From the NCBI GenBank assembly GCA_937862885.1, contig CALMEE010000038.1, positions 1-51,453 on the forward strand: 51,453 bases of DNA, written 5' to 3'. Position numbers and translations under genes: made by a program. This DNA is from an uncultured Planctomycetaceae bacterium (GTDB taxonomy: Bacteria; Planctomycetota; Planctomycetia; Pirellulales; Pirellulaceae). Below the pieces are notes generated by a model, which saw only the letters and a program-made list of their open reading frames with translations, did not search any database and was not told where the DNA came from. The first letter of the stretch is position 1. Every line of letters begins with the position of its first letter. Below are positions 36,975 to 45,692 of this stretch, piece after piece.

Positions 36975-38537
36975 TTATTTAACGGATTGGTGTGACGAGA
37001 AAAACTTGTCGACAACTGTGGAGCAAGGGGGCTTCGTGATTAGCGAAACAGCGACCAGTGTAATCGTGGAACAAACTGTGACGGCTACGATGGGCAACAT
37101 TACTGGAATTTCGATCAGGCCCCAAGCCAAGGGTTCTTCCGGAAACGTATAGTTCCTAACGGCACCGAACTGCGAACGATAGAACAGCACCCACCAAGTG
37201 ATCGCTGTGACAAGAATTGAAGCGATCGCTCCCGCAGCCGTCACCCTCCGCCAGTAAATTGCTGCAAAAACTAGTGGAAACAGGCCAGTGAATCCCGTAA
37301 ATGACCAAATTCCTAAATCAAAAACGGTCGCGGGCAAAACGAGACTGAGGCAAAATGTAGTCACGACAACAGCGACAACAAACGCGCGCGCAAACCATAC
37401 GAGCCGCTGTTCGGTGATCTGTTCTTTGGTCAAGTTGCGCACGATGTCGTCAGTGAACATTGTTCCCAAACACAAGAATTGACTGTCCAACGACGACATG
37501 ATTGCCGCTAAGATTCCTGCACTTAACAAACCGCCAACAAGTGCACCCGTGTGTAATGTCACGAGTGTGGCCAAAACTTCGTTAGTTCCAGTGTTCGCGG
37601 GCAAGCGCGCCAGATCGGAGTTTGCCCAGACGCCAATCAAGACACAAGGTGCCCAAACGATCATCACGAAAATTGGATGCATAATAATCGGCAATTTGAA
37701 CGATGAAGCACTGCGCGCGGTCAGCCAATGTTGAAAGATATGGGGAAACATTCCAACGGAAATCGGGATGAGCAAGTATGACAAATAAACCGACCACTGA
37801 ATGGACTGCATTGAGCGTTTTTCTGCAGGAGACGTTTCGGTGGCGATACGCAAATTTTCCCACAAGCTTGGTGTCCCACCCATCGAATTGGCGATGGACA
37901 CGAACGTGACAATCCCCAGGACCATGAAGAACGCCGTTTGAAAAGCGTTTGCCCAAGCCGTCCCTCGCATGCCACCCATAAATACGTATGCCAATACGAC
38001 TAAGCAAATCGCTCCTGAAGCCAGTGATCTGGGCAAAGCATGCTCTACATCGGCAAACCAACCCCAACTTGCAAAAGCGCCCTTTGAAACTTGTTGCACA
38101 ACCGCGCCACCGCCGACAACGCCCACCAACAAATAAGTGATTACGAAACCAACCAAGATGGGGAACAGTAAATATCCAATGAAGTTGTTCTCAAAACGGG
38201 CGCGAAAAAATTGGATTTGTGTGCGAAAACCGTGCTTACGTCCGAGGCGCCAAATGGGAACGCCGATAATCAAAAAGCACAGGGAATGCATGATGCCCGC
38301 GGCCGAGGCCAATTCGCCGTAAATCCCAACTCCTTGTCGATAACTGACACCTGTTGAGCCGACTAACGCAAATGCCGTCATGGTGGTACCAAACAACGAC
38401 ATCAACAATAGGACAGGTCCAATGGAATGACTGGCCAGCATATAGTCACTCGACGTGCCGCGAAAAAATCGGCTCGCCAAGTAACCTAAAGAAACCAACA
38501 ACACGAGATAGCAGCCGATAACCGCAAGCTGGATCAT
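36975..38537 (-). CDS. Sodium:solute symporter family transporter
   Basis: A 520-residue protein with about 13 membrane helices of the SSS (LeuT-fold) family, which couples sodium entry to uptake of a small solute. It starts 'MIQLAVIGCYLVLLVSLGYLASR' and contains 'GTSSDYMLAS', 'VFMGGMRGTAWANAFQT' near 195 and 'AGILAAIMSSLDSQFL' near 335, the last being the sodium-site helix. The substrate cannot be told. The ATG at 38537 overlaps the stop of the upstream small gene by four bases (ATGA), which decides the start; a longer open frame to 38615 has no membrane character. Confidence 0.9.
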   Translation of the reverse strand: MIQLAVIGCYLVLLVSLGYLASRFFRGTSSDYMLASHSIGPVLLLMSLFGTTMTAFALVGSTGVSYRQGVGIYGELASAAGIMHSLCFLIIGVPIWRLGRKHGFRTQIQFFRARFENNFIGYLLFPILVGFVITYLLVGVVGGGAVVQQVSKGAFASWGWFADVEHALPRSLASGAICLVVLAYVFMGGMRGTAWANAFQTAFFMVLGIVTFVSIANSMGGTPSLWENLRIATETSPAEKRSMQSIQWSVYLSYLLIPISVGMFPHIFQHWLTARSASSFKLPIIMHPIFVMIVWAPCVLIGVWANSDLARLPANTGTNEVLATLVTLHTGALVGGLLSAGILAAIMSSLDSQFLCLGTMFTDDIVRNLTKEQITEQRLVWFARAFVVAVVVTTFCLSLVLPATVFDLGIWSFTGFTGLFPLVFAAIYWRRVTAAGAIASILVTAITWWVLFYRSQFGAVRNYTFPEEPLAWGLIEIPVMLPIVAVTVCSTITLVAVSLITKPPCSTVVDKFFSSHQSVK

Positions 38538-38782
38538 GTGCGTTGTTCCTCGGATATGGTGCGAGCATCCGATTCTTTTTGTTTCGCTCCCCGCTTTTCT
38601 GCCGCTGGCCAGCAAAAGCTAACCACAAGGATCCAAAAGATAGAGGTCAACAGCGACAAACCCATGTGATATGCCAAAGAATAAGGGACGAAACCAAGTA
38701 CAATGTCCGAACGGTGCCATTGCCAATAGTCTTGATGCAAGACCAGAAGAATACAGAGTGCGATGAACAACAGTAACTTCAT
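38534..38782 (-). CDS. DUF3311-like small membrane protein
   Basis: An 82-residue protein with two membrane helices (about 2-17 and 36-60) joined by 'HQDYWQWHRSDIVLGFVP', then a charged cytoplasmic tail. This is the size and pattern of DUF3311 proteins, which are usually encoded next to sodium:solute symporters and may be small subunits. Its TGA overlaps the ATG of the symporter gene in the sequence ATGA, so the two are surely cotranscribed and probably translationally coupled. Confidence 0.8.
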   Translation of the reverse strand: MKLLLFIALCILLVLHQDYWQWHRSDIVLGFVPYSLAYHMGLSLLTSIFWILVVSFCWPAAEKRGAKQKESDARTISEEQRT

Positions 38783-38838
38783 GTTATTACCGAATTGTGG
38801 TCAACCCAACCCATCATTCATGACACCCCGCTCTTGTT

Positions 38839-40185
38839 TTATCGTCCCGATAGTTTCTCGCGTTCTTCCAAAGAACCAGTCGTTATCGAAAGCTCGATCA
38901 TTTGGTCCTGCCGTTGAATGATGAGCGGCAATGTTGTTCCTGATTCAAGTTTCGCGAGTAACAGCTGCAAGTCTTCGCTACGTGTGATATTCGTATCACC
39001 CAAGCGGCAGATCTTATCGCGTGGCAACACGCCAGCCGCCTCGGCAGGAGAACCAGGCAATAGCTGTAATATCGTGTAATCGGACAACGTCATATCCCGA
39101 TAAACTCCGAGGTAAGACTTTGGGGCAATAGTATAAGAGAGTTGCGGGTTGGATTCAACGAACGCTTTCAAGATTTCGTGATCAAACTTCGACGTATTGA
39201 CGGCAAGTGACCTCAAACCTTGAATGGTACGAATTTCGTCGAGCAACCCTCGGTCGATTTCGACATCAACGAGAGCCAGACTCTCAACGTAGGGCAACGC
39301 GCGGATCGTGGCAAAATCTCTGGAACTTTCGAGCCATTGCTGATTTAACTCAATCGAAATGGGCGCCAATAATTTAGTCATCCCGTTTTCGCTAGAGCGG
39401 TATAATCGAATCATTGATGGGTCCCCCAACGACCGTGCGGCGAAACTGAGCCCCGCGGCAGAATCGGCTCTCCCCACGTCAGAGGCTGTCGAAATCATCT
39501 TATCGTACTCGGCAAGGATTTGCGGTTCATGGGCCTCCGCCAAACGTTGCGTTTCGACAACCAGAGGCAAGTGCTTTTCGGCGCTCAACGATCGCCGAAG
39601 TGGTTGTTGTGATTCGACCGTCGCATGCGATTTGCGCCCGGCGTCTAAACTGTTGGTTGCTTTTATTTCATCGTGAGACAGCGTGCTCAACAACTCAGTC
39701 AAAACAACCATGTGCTCATGGTCAACCTGGCGAAGCTGATGAACGACGGCACCAGACGTTCGCAAAATTTCAATATTGGCTTGCACGTTTTTTATTTTCC
39801 AGGTGGTTACGAGCGACTGGGCATGGCCACGCATCCCCTCAAAGCCATTATCGGCGAGCAGATTAAGCACTAAGGCCAGTCGTAGCACATCAACTTCATT
39901 CGCAGGGTGTGCCGACTTTAGAATTCGTAGGCAGCGCGTGCTTAATTCGATGTCATCAGAAAACAACGCTGATACCAACTCAGGAAGTAAAGTCATACTG
40001 ATCGCACTTAAATCTCTCTCAGCCAAGTCTCGTTTCGCGAATGACGGATCAGAAAGCTGTTTCAGCAGATCTTGGAAATGCTCTCGACTGGTTGTGCCAT
40101 CTTCTTGAGCGAGTGCGTGCGGGGACGCCAGAGCAAGCCATAGACCGAGACAAAAACATGCGGTCAAGCTAATAATTCGGTTCAT
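38839..40185 (-). CDS. Secreted PDZ-domain protein
   Basis: The 448-residue protein begins with a signal peptide (MNRIISLTACFCLGLWLALA, cut near ALA-QED). The N-terminal half is helical, with 'LLKQLSDPSFAKRDLAERDL' that recalls HEAT-like repeats in planctomycete proteins. Near 300-355 is a leucine-rich-like stretch ('LPYVESLALVDVEIDRG'). The C-terminus holds a PDZ domain (about residues 360-440: 'LQLLPGSPAEAAGVLPRDKI' and following), as in periplasmic quality-control proteases, but no protease catalytic triad is present. It may bind peptides or act as a scaffold. The frame is open to 40299 but only the ATG at 40185 gives a normal signal peptide; an ATG at 40200 is possible. Confidence 0.78.
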   Translation of the reverse strand: MNRIISLTACFCLGLWLALASPHALAQEDGTTSREHFQDLLKQLSDPSFAKRDLAERDLSAISMTLLPELVSALFSDDIELSTRCLRILKSAHPANEVDVLRLALVLNLLADNGFEGMRGHAQSLVTTWKIKNVQANIEILRTSGAVVHQLRQVDHEHMVVLTELLSTLSHDEIKATNSLDAGRKSHATVESQQPLRRSLSAEKHLPLVVETQRLAEAHEPQILAEYDKMISTASDVGRADSAAGLSFAARSLGDPSMIRLYRSSENGMTKLLAPISIELNQQWLESSRDFATIRALPYVESLALVDVEIDRGLLDEIRTIQGLRSLAVNTSKFDHEILKAFVESNPQLSYTIAPKSYLGVYRDMTLSDYTILQLLPGSPAEAAGVLPRDKICRLGDTNITRSEDLQLLLAKLESGTTLPLIIQRQDQMIELSITTGSLEEREKLSGR

Positions 40186-40551
40186 AATATATCCAAACAT
40201 GCATTGTCGCCATCGAGACCGAACGCACAGTAACCTACGATGCCAATATCCGAAATACTGCAATTCTATATTATCTCCATCTTGGGAACATCTGGACAAT
40301 TGCGATTTCGGCCCTGCACTCCGAAATGTTGTCTGCTTCGCCGAATGCGTTGGCCATTCAAGAGTAAGTCGGTCGCTAGTTAATGTTCATCGATGAATGA
40401 GGAATTTGTCCCAAATTACTCAGAGAACGTTTCGCAGACAACATGCTTGATCGACAAAGCGAAGGCAAGTTGATATCATCGAGTGGGAACGATTGAGGTT
40501 TAGGTTGTTGGTATCGGGTCATTCATTGCTAGTTGTATCGGTGATAATTTC
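40186..40551. other. Divergent gap before the TRAP operon
   Basis: About 365 bases between divergent genes, with no gene or RNA recognised. It should contain the promoters of the PDZ gene and the TRAP transporter genes. Confidence 0.35.
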
Positions 40552-41592
40552 ATGATTGGGAATAAGCGAGCGGTTAGAGTTACATCTGTTCTGGGTGCCG
40601 TTTTCTGTTTGCTGTGCAATGGATGCAATCCAGACCAAGGATCTGGCACGGGCGAGAAAAAGCCAGAGGAAGCCCCGCGATTTATTTCCATGGGGACAGC
40701 GCCTTCTGGTGGTGCTTTCTTTGTTGTCGGAAATGCGATCGCATCTGTATTAACGGAGAATCGCGGCAGCGCTTCCTGGACAGTGCAGCCTGTTGTCTCG
40801 AAAGGGACTCAACAAAACATTCGCGATCTCGACAAAGGGGACATTTTAATTGGAATGTCCAATGCTGCGATCGGTTACTATGCCGTCAATGGAGAAGGGA
40901 TTTGGGATCGCGCCTATCGGATTCGTTCGATCTGCACGCTGGCACCGAACATCGGTGTTTTTATCACCAAGAGTGATTCAGGCATCATGCAACTTAGCGA
41001 CCTGAAAGGCAAACGCGTCGCCGTTGGCCCCGCCGGAGCTGGATTCGAAGCATTCCTTGGTCCGATTTTGACGGCTCATGGTGTTGAGTATACGGCTGAC
41101 AGTACAGCCTTCACTGCGGTCCCAGCGGATTATTCAGTTGCGGTGCAACTATTGGGCGACGGTGATATCGATGCAGCCTTCATTGGCGGCGCAATTCCGA
41201 CTCCTGCGGTTGTACAGGCGGCAACAACGATGAACATTCGATTCATTAATTTTGATGAGACCATTCGTCGAAAACTGATTGAAGAGTACGAGTTTTTTCA
41301 GGATGCGGTAATTCCTGCGCGAAATGCGGAAGGTCAACCGATTTACAAGGGCCTAGATTCCGAATACCCAACGATGAATGTTGGTTCAATGCAGTTGATC
41401 ACGCACGCCGACGTAAGCGAAGCGTTAATCTACGAGATTACCAAGATCATTTGGGAGAACCGACAGGCGATCGCAGCCCAGCATCCGGCTGGTCGATCGA
41501 TCAACGAATCAAATGTTGCAAAATTTGTCGGGACTGAATTTCACCCGGGTGCCATCCGCTTCTACAAAGAGATCGGGATTTGGCAGGAGTAG
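40552..41592 (+). CDS. TAXI-family TRAP transporter solute-binding protein
   Basis: A 346-residue binding protein of the TAXI type. The N-terminal hydrophobic segment ends in 'CLLCNGC' (C25), so it is probably a lipoprotein, although C at position -3 is not the usual lipobox. The mature part begins 'FISMGTAPSGGAFFVVGNAIA', the TAXI ligand loop, followed by 'GTQQNIRDL', 'DLKGKRVAVGPAGAG' and 'GDGDIDAAFIGGAIPTPAV'. It would capture a carboxylate or a related solute and hand it to the permease. Its stop lies 10 to 40 bases beyond the possible starts of the permease gene, so the two form an operon. Confidence 0.92.
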   Translation: MIGNKRAVRVTSVLGAVFCLLCNGCNPDQGSGTGEKKPEEAPRFISMGTAPSGGAFFVVGNAIASVLTENRGSASWTVQPVVSKGTQQNIRDLDKGDILIGMSNAAIGYYAVNGEGIWDRAYRIRSICTLAPNIGVFITKSDSGIMQLSDLKGKRVAVGPAGAGFEAFLGPILTAHGVEYTADSTAFTAVPADYSVAVQLLGDGDIDAAFIGGAIPTPAVVQAATTMNIRFINFDETIRRKLIEEYEFFQDAVIPARNAEGQPIYKGLDSEYPTMNVGSMQLITHADVSEALIYEITKIIWENRQAIAAQHPAGRSINESNVAKFVGTEFHPGAIRFYKEIGIWQE

Positions 41593-43883
41593 CGGCGTTA
41601 ACGATTTTTTCCCAAGAGACGCTTGTGCTTCACAAATCTCGATCGTTGCTTATTGTTGGCTTGAGCATCCTGCTCTGTTTGTTCACAATCGTATTTGTGA
41701 ACTTCAATGCGCTGCAACCGCAATCGGCTTTAGCTCTCTTTTCGTTGTTGGGTCTATTGCTTTGTTTTTTGACGACACCCACGTTCAAAAAAGCCAACAC
41801 GGAAAGAAACTCGCAGCTTGAACCAGATGGTTTGAACGAAACTGAGCGAAAGTCAAGCTCTTGGCTCAGTGTGACCGACGCCTTGATCAGCTTGACTGGA
41901 GCCGGATTAGCGGTGCTCTGCTTCGGCTATATCTTTGTCCAAACCGAGCCGATTTTTGCCAGATTTTGGCCAGAGAGCAGCGTTTTCACGCGACCGGTTT
42001 CATTGGGAGAGCGAGCGGGAGATGAGAATCTACTGGATTACTGGATTGGCGTGCTGGGTCTGGTCCTTGTCTTAGAGGCAGCGCGTCGCACGATCGGTTG
42101 GGTTGTGCCCGCGCTGGCCATTGTATTTATCCTTCACGCATATTTCGCACCACAATTACCCGACTGGCTATTTCCGCATCAAGGCCGAACTCCAAAACAA
42201 ATCGTCAGTGGGACTTTTCTGCAGTCAATGGGAGTTCTTGGGCCGGCCACCAGCGTGATGTTCAAGTTTGTCTTCTTGTTCGTTATTTTCGGCGCTTTTT
42301 TGGAGATGTCCGGCGCCACTCAGTTCATTATCGATTTTAGCCACAAACTGTTCCACAAGAGTGTTGGCGGCCCGGCGAAAATCGCTGTGCTGTCGAGTGG
42401 TCTCATGGGATCGTTGTCAGGGAGCGCTGTCGCGAATGCCGTGACCACCGGCGCATTTACGATTCCCATGATGCGAAAGTCGGGATTCAAGTCCCACGAA
42501 GCCGCAGCCGTAGAAGCCGCCGCCGGTTCAGGAGGTGCGATGGTTCCGCCGGTGATGGGTGCAGCCGCCTACATGATGCTGGAGTTCGTTGAGAACATTA
42601 CATTTCTGCAAATCGTCAAAGCAGCCATCATTCCAGCCGCCCTCTACTACCTGTCACTGTTTTTGATTGTGCACTTTCATGCCAAACGTCAGATCCACTT
42701 GGGGCAGAACGCCCTACCCTACTCGGCCAAGTCGGTTCCATTATTTGAGGGACTTGTTTTTTTCGGTGCACTCGGCTGCCTTGTCATTCTATTGGTCCTT
42801 AACTTTTCGCCATTCAAGGCTGTGACGGGATCGTTGATTTTGATCCTGTTGCTGGCTGTGTTTCGCGACCGGGTTTCGATCTTGGCTACACCTAAATGGC
42901 TGGCGTTGATTTCTTTTGTGGCGGTACTGTTTGTCCACCAATTGAGCTTCTATTTTGGAAATCTTGAGAGTCTGCAACACAGCTTGGCGCGACCGTTTTT
43001 GGCCACAAGCTGGATCCACCCAGATGGTCATATTTCTCCGCGCTTAGCGTTTGAATCGCTATTGAACTCTTGTATTTTGGGAGCCCTTGGATTAATCCTC
43101 TTTGGACTAATTCATCCTCTCTGGCGCCCGCGCATGGTACAAGCGCTCAAAAGCGCGGCCGCAAACGGCATTCCTTTGATTGCGGCCAGTGCCTGTGTCG
43201 GCATTATTATTGGGATCGTGCAGACGACTCCGGTTGCCAGCGATTTTAGCGCGGTAATCAAGGGCTTGGTCGAGTCGAATTTGCTGTTGGCGTTGATCGG
43301 GATCATGGTCTGCTCGATTGTCCTTGGGATGGGCGTGCCATCTGTCGTTTGTTATCTGTTAATGGCGACGTTGATGGGCTCGCTACTCAGTGAAATGGGA
43401 GTTCCGCCGTTGGCGGCCCATTTGTTTATTTTTTACTATGGCATGATGTCGATGGTTACGCCGCCGGTTGCGTTAGCCGCTTATGCCGCTGCCTCGATCG
43501 CGCAAGCGCCCATCATGAGAACGGCGATGACGGCGTTTCGATACTCGCTGGTTGGTTTCGCGCTCCCGTTTATGTTTGTGTATCAGCCGGCGTTGGTTTT
43601 GCTCGCGCCGCAAGGGGAGACACTGCAATGGATGGATGTCCTGCTTGCCGTCGGTGCGGCGGCTATGGGAGTGTTAGCTTTGTCGGCTGCGCTCATGGGG
43701 TACCTCAGACGGCCATTGGGGCCGGGCGTACGTGTGCTTCTCGTTTGTGCGGCCATCCTTTTACTCTCGCCAAATATTGGTGGCATAGTTTGGGGAACGA
43801 TCGCCAATTTGGTAGGTCTGGCAATCATCATTGTTATCATCTTGTTACGACCGGAAACGCAATCCAAAGCAGGAGCGACCTGA
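41580..43883 (+). CDS. Fused DctQM TRAP permease
   Basis: A membrane protein of up to 767 residues that joins the small (DctQ) and large (DctM) TRAP subunits, as in most TAXI systems. It imports the solute using a sodium gradient. The large-subunit signature is clear: 'SGSAVANAVTTGAFTIPMM' near 280, then 'EAAAVEAAAGSGGAMVPPVMG' in shorter pieces. A second repeat near 580 ('GMGVPSVVCYLLMATLMG') and 'MVTPPVALAAYAAASIAQ' complete the inverted-repeat fold. The listed start is TTG at 41580, inside the previous gene. A GTG at residue 16, with AAGAG upstream, may be the true start. Confidence 0.92.
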   Translation: MAGVAALTIFSQETLVLHKSRSLLIVGLSILLCLFTIVFVNFNALQPQSALALFSLLGLLLCFLTTPTFKKANTERNSQLEPDGLNETERKSSSWLSVTDALISLTGAGLAVLCFGYIFVQTEPIFARFWPESSVFTRPVSLGERAGDENLLDYWIGVLGLVLVLEAARRTIGWVVPALAIVFILHAYFAPQLPDWLFPHQGRTPKQIVSGTFLQSMGVLGPATSVMFKFVFLFVIFGAFLEMSGATQFIIDFSHKLFHKSVGGPAKIAVLSSGLMGSLSGSAVANAVTTGAFTIPMMRKSGFKSHEAAAVEAAAGSGGAMVPPVMGAAAYMMLEFVENITFLQIVKAAIIPAALYYLSLFLIVHFHAKRQIHLGQNALPYSAKSVPLFEGLVFFGALGCLVILLVLNFSPFKAVTGSLILILLLAVFRDRVSILATPKWLALISFVAVLFVHQLSFYFGNLESLQHSLARPFLATSWIHPDGHISPRLAFESLLNSCILGALGLILFGLIHPLWRPRMVQALKSAAANGIPLIAASACVGIIIGIVQTTPVASDFSAVIKGLVESNLLLALIGIMVCSIVLGMGVPSVVCYLLMATLMGSLLSEMGVPPLAAHLFIFYYGMMSMVTPPVALAAYAAASIAQAPIMRTAMTAFRYSLVGFALPFMFVYQPALVLLAPQGETLQWMDVLLAVGAAAMGVLALSAALMGYLRRPLGPGVRVLLVCAAILLLSPNIGGIVWGTIANLVGLAIIIVIILLRPETQSKAGAT

Positions 43884-43914
43884 AGAAAGATTGGCCGAGA
43901 CCTGTAGCCGCCAG

Positions 43915-45216
43915 TTACTGCTGATAGGCGCGGATGATGACTGCGCTGGCTTGGCCTTGTGGAGTGATATTGAGATTGATAAAAGCGGAGCCCGGATCGT
44001 CATTTAGCTTTGCAATGCGAATGGGGCATTCGGGATCTTGGTTCTCGCAGTTTAATACCGCAAAGAGCTGCTTTTGGCGTATGGCTAGGACACTGCTGAT
44101 GATTTCGACCAGTCCGCTTCCCGCGCCGAGGTTACCCATATAGCTTTTCGCAGCGGTGGTGACCGGTTGGTCCTCGCCAAAACAGCGCCAAATAGCGCGT
44201 GCCTCATCGCGATCACATTGCACGGTAGCAAGACCATGAGCATGGATATGCCCGATTTCGCCGGGCAACATGTTGGCGGACTTCAGGGCCATTTCGATCA
44301 CGTTCACGAAGGCCTGTTCATAGTTGGCGACACCGTTCTGGTCAGCGACCGTTGAACTTGCGTATCCGACAACTTCAGCAAGGATTTCGACGCCCCGCGC
44401 CCGTGCAGAAGCTTCCGTTTCCAGTACGATTGCGCCTGCTCCTTCACCGATCACCATACCATTTCGATCGACATCAAAAGGACGATGTGACGCCTCTGGA
44501 GCCCCAGTCGCCTGAGCCAATTGCTCTTGTAATGCCGTATGGACGGAACGCAAGGGGTGAATACGGGATCCGGTCGAGCAACAAACAATCGTGTCGGCAA
44601 TGTTGCGCTGCAGAGTTGTAAAGGCTTCAGCGACAGCAAGGTTGGCTGAAGATTCTCGCAGGGTCAAGCTGTTACTTGGGCCGCGCAAGTCATTGTAGAT
44701 CGCCACGTGGCTCGCGGGCATATTGGGAAGATATTTGAGCAGCCACAAAGGATCGACTTTCGACAACCCCTCCTGGCCCCATCGTTCGAATTGGAGTTTT
44801 CCGCCGCTGCTGCAATGATGCATGGCATCCGAAAACTCTTCCGGTAACGTCATCGTGTAATCGCAACCAAACACACATCCGATGCGTTCAGCATCATAAG
44901 TTCCGGCCACCAAACCGGCGTCCGACATGGCCCATTGTGCTGCGGCGACCCCCATTTCAATTTCGCGGCACATCAATTTGAGTCCTTTGCGAATCGCCCG
45001 CGTTGCCGCTTTGTCGAGCGTGCCGAATTGCGAAACATCGCCTGTGAATGAGCGTGCCTCGCCCCCCACCGACGTCGGCAGCACGTCATGCGGAATTCGT
45101 TGCAGCGTCGCAATTCCGCTCCGGCCCTGACTCAACGCGTCCCAGAGTTCTTGTAGCCCAATTCCTAAAGGGCTAATTTGTCCCATGCCGGTTATGACGA
45201 CTCTTGTTAAACTCAT
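43915..45216 (-). CDS. Ketoacyl-synthase homologue lacking the catalytic cysteine
   Basis: The 433-residue protein has the FabF-type thiolase fold ('VVITGMGQISPLG' at 7-19, RPFDVDRNGMVIGEGAGAIV near 245). The nucleophile elbow, normally TACxSG, reads TLRESSA at 185-191, so the cysteine is glutamate 188. The first histidine is kept in HAHG (H327), but the second, in the usual KSxxGH, is asparagine in KSYMGN (N362). Loss of C and one H means it cannot condense acyl chains normally. Chain-length factors and KSQ decarboxylases also lack this cysteine, usually with Q in its place. No acyl carrier protein or partner synthase lies nearby, so its partner is unknown. Confidence 0.87.
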   Translation of the reverse strand: MSLTRVVITGMGQISPLGIGLQELWDALSQGRSGIATLQRIPHDVLPTSVGGEARSFTGDVSQFGTLDKAATRAIRKGLKLMCREIEMGVAAAQWAMSDAGLVAGTYDAERIGCVFGCDYTMTLPEEFSDAMHHCSSGGKLQFERWGQEGLSKVDPLWLLKYLPNMPASHVAIYNDLRGPSNSLTLRESSANLAVAEAFTTLQRNIADTIVCCSTGSRIHPLRSVHTALQEQLAQATGAPEASHRPFDVDRNGMVIGEGAGAIVLETEASARARGVEILAEVVGYASSTVADQNGVANYEQAFVNVIEMALKSANMLPGEIGHIHAHGLATVQCDRDEARAIWRCFGEDQPVTTAAKSYMGNLGAGSGLVEIISSVLAIRQKQLFAVLNCENQDPECPIRIAKLNDDPGSAFINLNITPQGQASAVIIRAYQQ

Positions 45217-45692
45217 AATCCTTTGTTGTTTGAAACACTAGGTTTTTGTTCAGTGAACCAAAGCTTCCAATCGAAAATCAAAATCCCTGCGACGCGTTCT
45301 CGCCCTTCGCCACAACCAATCAAGCACGCGCGTTATGACGCACCATCTGAGACCAGCGTAGCAGAGAACATCCTACAGCCCAATCGTTCGCCCGTGCGGG
45401 TTTCACAGCGAATATCGGACGCGTGACGTCCGAGACTCACGGTTGTCGGAATTTGCGAACGGAGCTTATCTAGTAGGGTCATTTGAAACATAAAAGCCGA
45501 TTTCGGCAATAGGCGGTAAAAACGCCGCATTGGCGCAGCACGTTTCTGGAGACGCTGTATCGTTTGCTTTTGAGCGCCAACCATAGAACTGGGTTCTTTA
45601 TCGAAGTGGTTAGCACGATCATGTGAAAGAAAAAAGTGGCCAGCATTGGGAATTGCTGGCATGTTGTTTTCGTTTTTCCAGTGGCGTCATGA
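45217..45692. other. Gap between the ketoacyl-synthase homologue and the secretin-like gene
   Basis: About 475 bases between two genes on the minus strand. A frame at 45333-45584 (83 codons from an ATG) is open on the same strand and looks moderately protein-like, with a strand-rich end, but it has no recognisable family and no ribosome site, so I do not list it as a gene. No terminator with a T-run is seen after the upstream gene. Confidence 0.4.
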
